Assembly (NCBI GenBank): GCA_032717465.1
Contig: CM064670.1
Coordinates: forward strand, 16,563,931-16,627,930
DNA length: 64,000 bases
From: Coenobita brevimanus
Lineage: Eukaryota > Arthropoda > Malacostraca > Decapoda > Coenobitidae
Reading direction: 5' to 3'
The position numbers and the translations under genes were made by a program. Below the pieces are notes generated by a model. That model was not told the DNA's origin. It saw nothing but the letters and a program-made list of their open reading frames with translations, and did not search any database. Positions 57,001 to 64,000 of the stretch are shown piece by piece. The number at the start of each line of letters is the position of its first letter. The first letter of the stretch is position 1.

Positions 57001-57473
57001 AATGTTGGTTTGGTTTCATATCACTTGCTGGTGTAATTCCTACATCTTTTTATGGTTTGCATTATCATGTTTAAGTTTATTCATAATACAAGTGGAATTT
57101 ATGCTTTTACCACCAAATGTTTGGCACTTAACATTCATTAATACTGAAATCGCTTTGCCATGTTTGGGCCCAATAAAACAACTTTAACAAAATCTCTCTC
57201 GATTGCCTGCCTCTGCAGTGCAGTGTCTGTTTATAGGTATTGTTGAGAAGCTGGATTTGGTAGTTAGGTAGTCTGGAAGTTTCTCAATGTTTCTAGTATT
57301 TCACCGTTACGTGTCAGAGTTGCCAGTTAGCCAGCTATTTGTGAGCAAAAACATTTTGTAAGTTATGCATTAAATTTTGTTTTTTATCTCTATTATGTTC
57401 TATTTATGTGATTGTTAAATTATAATAATTTTTTTCTCAGTTTGTATGCTAAATAATTTAGAGTGTTATGCAG
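57001..57473. other. Anonymous DNA, no gene seen
   Basis: AT-rich. Nothing coding is recognised. It may belong to a longer LTR than the one proposed at 57474-57780. Confidence 0.4.
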
Positions 57474-57780
57474 TGTAAGAAAACTGGATATTTTGGGTAT
57501 CTCCGAGCTAGCAACTGTTGCTTCTCCTTGAATGTAGATCATTCTAGAACAATGCAAGCTTATATAAGGATGGCGGGGAGATTAAGTTTTCAGTTGAGTT
57601 TGAGTTTAGTTCAGTGTCAGTGCAGTGAAGTGTAGTTAGCAAGCATTAAGTGTAATTGCAGTTAGTGAAGATAATATAGTTCGGGTACTGGTGAAAACAG
57701 TGAAGTGAAGTTGCCAAGCGCTGAGTGTTATTATTTGGAAAATAAAGACAGCAAACTTAAGAAACCAGTGTTTATTTACA
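57474..57780 (+). mobile_element. Candidate 5' LTR of third Gypsy element
   Basis: Starts TGTAAGAAAAC and ends TTTATTTACA, giving inverted TGTAA/TTACA ends. It contains a TATA box (TATATAAGG, 57561-57569) and AATAAA (about 57741). No second LTR is in the window to confirm the boundaries, so they rest on these internal signs. A TGGTGATCTTGTG primer-site candidate follows at 57787. Confidence 0.5.
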
Positions 57781-57968
57781 ATGCATGTGGTGATCTTGTG
57801 TGATGTACACCAAAAGGCAGACCATACAGTAGGAAGAACAGCTCACTCGGCAACGTCCTTCCTATACTGTATTACTACTGTTGGAGCCTGTGGCAATGTG
57901 GGACTCGGACGTAACGGTGGTGTCAGGAATGTGGATCACAAGGTGCTGAAGTGAGTCTAACCTTCGAC

Positions 57969-58950
57969 ATGGAAGCAGGAGGTGCACAGACGAGAAGCCA
58001 GGTTAGGCAGGACGAGGTGTCATTAGCTGCAGTCATGAAGCTATTGCAAGCAGAAAGTGTACAGTTACAAGAACAATTACAGGCACAGAATGAAGGACAC
58101 AAAGAACGATATGAGCAGCTTCACGATGCATTACAGGAGCAACAGAAGGTATTACAACTGAGGATGGAAGGAGAGCTAGACGATTTCATGGGGGAAATGA
58201 AGGAAGAACAACAGCAGTTGAAGAAGGAAGTATATGCTGAGCTACGGCAGCAGAAGTATGAGGTAAGCAATAATGTGATGGAGTACTGACAGCATGTAGA
58301 CTGCCAGCTGAAGATTAGTGAGGGAATAGTGATGATGCCCCAGTTTTTAGGGACCAAACCAGTGAAGTGCATGGCTATAATGGGGGTACAATTCAAAAGA
58401 AACCCAGGAATTTGATGGCAAAGTATCTTGGAAAGCTTATCGTGTGCAGTTTGAGTAGCCTGCTGATCAGAATGGTTGGGATGATAGGCAGAAGGCAATG
58501 CAGCTTGCTACAAGCCTCAAGGGTGCTGCAATAGATATTCTTGGCCAAATGTCAGTGGAGGATAGGAACAGTTATCAGTCCCTAGTAGAAGTGCTGGAGC
58601 GCACATGTGGGACCATGTACCAGAATGAGGTTTACAGGGCAGGATTCCGGACCCGTGTACGGGCTCGAGGTGAATCCCTCCAGCAGCTTGCTCATGACCT
58701 GGAGAGTACTGCATACAAGGCATACCTGGGAGCAGCAGCTAACCTGAGGGCTATTCTTCTGAGGGACCAGTTCATCAATGCTCTTGATAGTGCAGAGTTG
58801 AAAGTGCAAGTGAGACAGGAACAACCCAAGAGCATGCAAGAAGTACTAGCCAGGGCTCTTGAATTTGAGTCCTATATCAGGTCCAGTACGTCCATTTTTC
58901 AGGCAGTTTGTAGTGCAAGATTCAAGGCAAGAAGGACAGATACGTGAAGC
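57969..58950 (+). pseudogene. gag: Third Gypsy element: gag
   Basis: From ATG 57969 a Gln/Glu/Lys-rich coiled-coil segment runs to a TGA near 58287 (LLQAESVQLQEQLQAQ, EEQQQLKKEVYAEL). Degraded sequence follows, then an open capsid region 58498-58947: QLATSLKGAAIDILGQM, YQSLVEVLERTCG, NEVYRAGFRTRVRARGESLQ and QPKSMQEVLARALEFESYI. The latter is characteristic of a group of metazoan Gypsy gags. Stops and frameshifts lie between 58287 and 58498. Confidence 0.78.
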
Positions 58951-59270
58951 AGAGAAATTTGAAGGAAGTTGCTGGTAGTGTGAAAAGCCGGGACATAGGA
59001 AAGAGGATTGTTACAAGTGGAAGATGGAACAGGAGAAGACCGGAGGAGGTTGCTGGTTCTGTGGAAAGCCAGGACACAAGAACGATGATTGTTACATATG
59101 GAAGATGGAGCAAGAACAGAGAAGTGCAAGGAAATCTACAATTTTAACAAAACGGTGTTGGACATGTAGTGAGGTGGGACATTTCAGTTCTGAGTGTCCA
59201 AAGAAGAAAAAGGAGGATAAGAAGAAGGCTGCAGCAGACCAGAAAGAAGCAGAAAACTAGTGGAGGCTGG
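58951..59270 (+). pseudogene. Third Gypsy element: triple CCHC nucleocapsid
   Basis: Three zinc knuckles are spaced about 75-85 bp: CW*CEKPGHRKEDC (a TAG replaces the aromatic residue, about 58973), CWFCGKPGHKNDDC (about 59053) and CWTCSEVGHFSSEC (about 59158). A Lys-rich tail ends at a TAG near 59260. The first two repeats are near-duplicates (GHRKEDCYKWKMEQE against GHKNDDCYIWKMEQE), so one arose by tandem duplication. Confidence 0.82.
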
Positions 59271-59760
59271 TGTTAAGGGGCAACCACCAGCCGGCTTTTC
59301 CCAAGTAGCCACACCACCGAGAAAATGCAAGAGAAATGCAATCGACAGTGTGTGAGTAGACAGAAGAATAGACGGCAAGAAATGTTCCCTGGTGATTGGT
59401 TCAGCCTCAGGGCAGACTTTTGTGAGGCCTGATGTGTTACTTCATTGGTATCTGCCTGAGTCATCAAAACAAATGTGAGGTGTAAATGGGCACTGCACAG
59501 AACTGATGGGACCCTTGGATGTCCAGATTGAAGTGACAGGGCAAGAGGCCACGCTTCCAGTCTATGTAGCTGATACGGAAGATCCTTGCCTTCTTGGTCT
59601 CAACTATCTGATGTCCATGGGATGTGAAATGGACTTCTGCCCCATGAAGCTGAAGGTTCGAGGGAAGTCAGTTCCCATCACGGCAGTGAGGCATGCTAGT
59701 CCTGGTGGCGAGGTGAGGGCACTCCACACTACAGTGACACCCCCAAAATCAGAACTATAG
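59271..59760 (+). pseudogene. Third Gypsy element: protease region
   Basis: Frame 59506-59760 has VQIEVTGQEATLPVYVADT, DPCLLGLNYLMSMGCEMD and LKVRGKSVP, the second half of a retropepsin and its linker. The DTG active-site block expected near 59400 is degraded (SLVIGSASGQTFVRPDVL). Confidence 0.7.
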
Positions 59761-61500
59761 TGGCTTTTTTGACAGCTGTCTAGGTGTAGTGGAGCCTGAT
59801 ATATGATGCAAGACGAAGGCTGCAGTGATGATGGGGAGAACATTGGTAGAAACAGGTGCAGGTGAAGTGCGAGTTGTGGTGGCCAAATTCTCCCGTGAGC
59901 CACAGAAGATCAACAAAGGAGAAACTGTGGGACTGTGCCAGGTGGTGGATCCTAAATGGTACCAGAGGAGGGCCTGTAAAAGGAGCACAGTCAAAGAAAA
60001 TGGGTATCTGCCAGACCACTTACAAGACCTGTTTTCAAGGAGTTGCCAATGCCTGGATGACTCACAAGTGCTGAAGTTGATGCAGTTGTTGAAGAAGTTT
60101 GCTGATGTCTTTTCCACCAGAGACCTAGACCTGGGGTGCACTGATTTGGTGGAGCATTGTAAGACACCTGGCATCACTGGCCAACTGAACAGCCAGCACA
60201 GAGGATGGCACTAGCCCAATGACAAGAAATGGAGAAGGTGATGGAGAACATCCAAATTCAAGGAGTGATATAAAAGTCTAGAAGTCCTTGGGCATCAGCA
60301 GTGGTTCAAGTAAGGAAAAAGGATGGCTCAGTAAGGAGTTGTTTAGATTATCGAGCCCTGAATGAAGTGACACTGAAGGATGCATACCCAATGCCAAAGA
60401 TTGATGACACGCTGGATGCTCTGTCAGGTCCAAGTGGTTCTCTACCCTAGATATGTAGGCAGGACATCATCAGGTCAAGATTGCAGAGAAGGACAAGGAA
60501 AAAACAGCTTTTTCATACGAGCAGGGTTTAAAGTGATGCCATTTAGCCTGTGCAATGCCTCAGGTAATTTTGAGTCTATCTGGATGATGTAACTGAGTTT
60601 GGACGGACTTTCGACCAGGAATGGGAGAGGCTGTCGGAGGTGTTCAACAGGATCCAAGAGGCACACCTCAAGCTGAACCCCAAAAAGTGCTACTTGTTTC
60701 AGAAGGAAGTGAAGTACCTGGGACACATTGTAGGCGAGGGTGGTGTCTGTACTGATCCAGAGAAGGCGGCAATTGTGAAAAACTGGCCAGTTCCAATTTG
60801 TGTGAAGGAGCTACAGACTTTTCTGGGTTTGTGTACCTACTACCGGCGTTTTGTCAAGGACTTTGCAACGATAGCTGCACCTCTCCACAAGTTGTTGGGG
60901 AAGAGGCAGAAGTTTGTGTGGACAGTAGTGACTCAGAAGGCCTTTGATGAACTCAAGCATGCATTGGCAAGCTCTCCAGTATTACCATACCCAGATCAGT
61001 GTCAGTATTTATCCTGCACTGCGATGCTAGCAACCATGGTATTGGTGGAGCCCTGTCGCAGAAGAAGGATGACAACGAGCATGTGGTGGTGTATTACAGC
61101 AAGAAGCTCAGCCCACTGGAGCGGAACTACTGTGTAACCTGTAAGGAGCTCTTGACAGTGATGAAGAGCCTTGATTTCTTCCATCCCTACTTTTATGGGT
61201 CCTACTTAAGCATCATGACAGATCATGCAGCACTGAAGTGGCTGAAGATTTTAAGAATCCGGAAGGACAATTGGCATGCTGGCTCGGGAAGCTGGACCAG
61301 CACAGCTATGAGTTTCAGCACCATCCTGGGTGGGTACATGGCAATGCTGACAGCCTGAGCCGTTTTGACCCAGAGTTCCAGCAGTGTAGTAAAACAAAAG
61401 ATCGTAGCAAGAAATGCAGCCTTACTGCAGTGACAGGGCCAGTGTCAGATGAAGAAGACCTGAAGAGGATGCAGATTTAAAACCAGTGCTAGAGTGGCTA
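59761..61500 (+). pseudogene. pol: Third Gypsy element: reverse transcriptase and RNase H
   Basis: Pre-RT linker LPDHLQDLFSRSCQCL and FADVFSTRDLDLGCTD (59825-60175). RT: VVQVRKKDGSVRSCLDYRAL, NEVTLKDAYPMPKIDDTL (about 60300-60420), a decayed palm, then VYLDDVTEFGRTFDQEWE (about 60577-60630). About 40-50 bp are lost just before the YLDD box (CNASGNFES joins directly to it). Thumb/connection 60640-61000 has YLGHIVGEGG and FLGLCTYYRRFVKDF. RNase H follows in other frames: HCDASNHGIGGALS, CKELLTVMKSL, MTDHAALKW and NADSLSRFDP. There are multiple frameshifts. Confidence 0.85.
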
Positions 61501-61619
61501 CAGTGGAGTACAGTGCAACCATCTAGGTTTAGCTTGCAACCAAGAGCTACTGGAGTCAGTGGGACCTTTGTTTGAACCACGGACTACTGAAGTGTCAGTG
61601 GAAGACACTCAATAGCCTC

Positions 61620-62184
61620 AGCAAGTATTGGCAACTGGTGGTTTCAAAGAAAATGAGGTCCGAGATCTTGGATGAGTCCTATAACCAGATTGCTAGTGGG
61701 CATCTGGGAGCGAAGACAAATCTAAGCCGGCTGTGACAGAAGTTCTTCTGGACTGGCATGCATCAGGATGTTGAAGAGTGGTGTCGGGCATATGATATAT
61801 GTTGTGCCCAGAAGCGACCCAAGGAACGTGGTTGTGCCCCTCTTTAGCTGTACCAAGTGTGTGCACTGTGCACCAATGGGAAGTGTCGCGGTGGACAGTG
61901 CTAGACCTTTGCCACTCACTGAAAGAGGAAACTGGTATACATTTGTTGCCATGGATTACTTCATAAAGTGGCCGGAAGCCTATGCCATCCCCGACCAAGA
62001 GACTGCGACTGTTGCTCAGGTGTTGGTTGACCAGTTTTTCTGTCTTTTAGGGATGCCATAAGGGCTACATTCAGACCAGGGTAGAAACTTCGAGTCTACC
62101 GTGTTCCGTGCGTGCTGCAAGTTACTGGGGATAAAAAAAAAACGTGACGACCCCATTAAGGCCACAGTCTGATAGGATGGTGGA
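61620..62184 (+). pseudogene. Third Gypsy element: integrase, cut by LINE-C
   Basis: Zinc-domain remnant ASGHLGAKTNLSRL...WCRAYDICCAQKR (about 61690-61815). Core: VAVDSARPLP with the first Asp, FVAMDYFIKWPEAYAIPDQE, LHSDQGRNFES with the second Asp, and TPLRPQSDRMVE with the catalytic Glu at about 62183. The element stops right there because LINE-C is inserted. Breaks include TGA near 61737, TAG near 61846 and TAA near 62061. No chromodomain or 3' LTR is visible. Confidence 0.82.
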
Positions 62185-64000
62185 GAGTGAGTGAGTGAGT
62201 GATAAAGGTTTGGCACAAAGGCCAGGCACTAGGACCGATGTGGTCATTCAGCGCCTAATAACTAAAAAGATAAAGATAAACTGGTATGAAAAGACAACAC
62301 CATAAAATCTATAAGTTAAATGTCGGAAAGTATATCACATTCTGATAAAAATTTTGCAACCTTAAAAATATCTGCAGAAATACCCAAAATGTCGGAGACA
62401 CTGCGGGTATCAAAACCCACAGTGCCCCGGAGAATATGAAATTTCCTGTAGTGAAGTAAAACATGTTCCACCATCACAGGGACGTGGCAAGCCTCACAAA
62501 GGGGAGCGTCTCCACCACATAAAATGTGGCAGTGTGTTAACCGTGTATGACCTATACGAAGTCTGGTCAGAACAACATCCAAGCGCCTGCTCGGCATGCT
62601 GTCCGACACCGGCCAAACCTGCACAGAAGGATGTATTGCTTTCAATTTATTGTTTGTAACAGTGGGGGATGACCACCTCTCCTGCCACTTCCTCCTGATA
62701 AAAACTGATATATGTCACCTAAGATCGGCAAAAGGGACAGGAAAGTTCCCTAGAGTACCATGAACGGCTTCCTTAGCTGCGACATCTGCCTCCTCATTGC
62801 CTGGCAAACCTACGTGAGCAGGAACCCAGCAGAATTGAAGTCTTTTGCGACGGGAAGCTAAACGATACAGCCACTCCTGAATTTGCTGGACCAAAGGGTG
62901 ATTGCTGGAAAAATTCTGAATGGCTGTAAGAGCACTCAGCGAGTCAGAGTATAGGGTAAACTGGCTGTCCCTACTGTCATAAGCTAGTTTTAATGCATGG
63001 ACAATAGCGTGAAGCTCAGAGGTAAAAACTGAAGCGGCACCATGGAGTCTCGCCTGATGCACAGTTTCCTCAAGGATTACTGCGCAGCCAACGCCAGAAT
63101 CCAATTTTGACCCATCTGTGTAAATTTTAGTGGTTAAGGCATGAATCAGAATGTTCAAGAAACAGGGCTTTAACTTCAGCTGAACATCTCAAATGCTTAG
63201 TACAGGCCGGTTTGCAAACAAGGGCCTCTGGAATAATCCAAGGAGGGATCGGAGAATAAGAAATTTGCCGTACCTGGACTTTGTGGAAGAAGGTGTCCTG
63301 TAAAAACCCATGCATACGGATATGAAGAGGCCTTGGAAAACTCTTACGTTTCTCGTACTTCCATGCCAGACGAAAGTCCTTCATCAGACGGTAAACAGGG
63401 TTAGACAGGGAAGTCTGATTCTTAAACATTAGCCGCAAACTAAGGTCCACTCTGCGAAGATCCAAGGGTAGCTCACCCGCCATAATGTACAGACTCTCTG
63501 CAGGGGAAGTACGGAAAGCACCCATGCAGATTCTCATTGCTGAGTTATGAATAGGGTCTAAAAGCTTAAGGGTAGACTTGGCCGCTGAGGAGTATATCTG
63601 GCAACCATACTCCAATTTGGAACGACACAGGGCATCATATAGTCGGAGAAGTGCTGGTCTGTCAGCACCCCAAAACTTCCCACTAAGAACCTTAAGTATA
63701 TCTAGAGACCGTGTAACAGTAGCCTTTAGCTGTAGAATATGGTCCTTCCAAGTGAGTCTACTGTCAAGAGTAAGTCCCAGGAAACGCACCTTATCTTCAT
63801 AGGGCAAGATGTTATCTCCCAGGAGTAGGTGAGGAACTGCTGCTGAATTCCTCCTTGAGAACATGATAGCCACGGTTTTTGGGGGAGAGAAGCGAAAGCC
63901 CCACTCCTCAGCCCACATTTTGCTGCATTGATGGCATTTAGCAACCGCAGTCTTGCAGTATTAGGGTCGGCTGCAGTACAGTATATGGCAAAGTCATCAA
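62185..64000 (-). mobile_element. I-clade LINE (LINE-C), 3' half, running off the right edge
   Basis: The 3' end is a (CACT)n tail at 62185-62201. On the minus strand from the edge: the RT catalytic end DDFAIYCTAADPNTARL (63940-63997), then WGFRFSPPKTVAIMFSR and FLGLTLDSRLTWKDHI (63127-63918), RNase H with KIYTDGSKLDSGVGCAV, FTSELHAIVHAL, LYSDSLSALTAI and WVPAHVGLPGNEEADVAAKE (62715-63158), and the Cys/His end LTRLRIGHTRLTHCHIL with LCEACHVPVMVEHVLL (62316-62645). Frameshifts lie near 63915 and 63150, and a TAG near 62715. It is the same clade as LINE-B but a different family. It inserted after the third Gypsy element. Confidence 0.87.

Overview
This window is eukaryotic, repeat-dominated intergenic DNA, most likely from an arthropod and probably a decapod crustacean. 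The evidence is very dense (CA)n, (GA)n and (TA)n microsatellites, several LINE, Gypsy and Penelope families of arthropod type, tRNA-derived SINEs, and almost no host coding sequence. The organism is inferred; nothing in the sequence names it. The only convincing host gene is the 5' part of a UDP-glucuronosyltransferase-like gene (two exons with proper GT-AG junctions, minus strand, 2371-2985). No operons, CRISPR arrays or bacterial features are present.

Layout. 1-772: Penelope-like reverse transcriptase, minus strand, running off the window. 1.5-2.25 kb: decayed tandem repeat plus (CA)n. 2.37-2.99 kb: UGT-like exons. 3.1-6.7 kb: microsatellites, a mariner-type hairpin MITE, and two minus-strand copies of one LINE family. 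7.2-9.7 kb: minisatellites with 17-, 19- and 34-bp periods. 9.7-25.0 kb: a stack of nested insertions. A minus-strand integrase fragment lies in the minisatellite. It is split by a Gypsy element with two LTRs (9822-24731, TSD ACAT). That element is split by a second Gypsy-type element with an env-like ORF (14848-23363, TSD CTTA), whose 3' LTR holds a SINE (22966-23313, TSD CAAGACT). Minisatellite resumes at 25.04-25.87 kb.

26.2-42 kb: mostly anonymous DNA carrying a 78-bp tandem array, a decayed Jockey-type LINE (29.7-31.6 kb), SINE fragments, a hAT transposase remnant (35.9-36.7 kb), more LINE fragments, and a roughly 2.9-kb element with inverted ends around a cysteine-rich pseudogene (38114-41047). 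A degenerate unit of about 110 bp with core GCTGAATAAAATCGTCTGG recurs throughout.

42-56 kb: a roughly 1.25-kb C-rich unit present as inverted arms (42056-43363 and about 54573-55909). Between the arms are an I-clade LINE (43366-52380) that itself received a Jockey-type LINE and a 984-bp insertion, a compound microsatellite, a piggyBac-like element bounded by TTAA, and a SINE. 57.5-62.2 kb: a third, decayed Gypsy element, cut just after its integrase catalytic Glu by another I-clade LINE that runs off the right edge.

Almost every mobile-element ORF is broken by stops, frameshifts or deletions. The window records successive insertions rather than a set of cooperating genes. Translations were done by eye, so boundaries without a target-site duplication are approximate.
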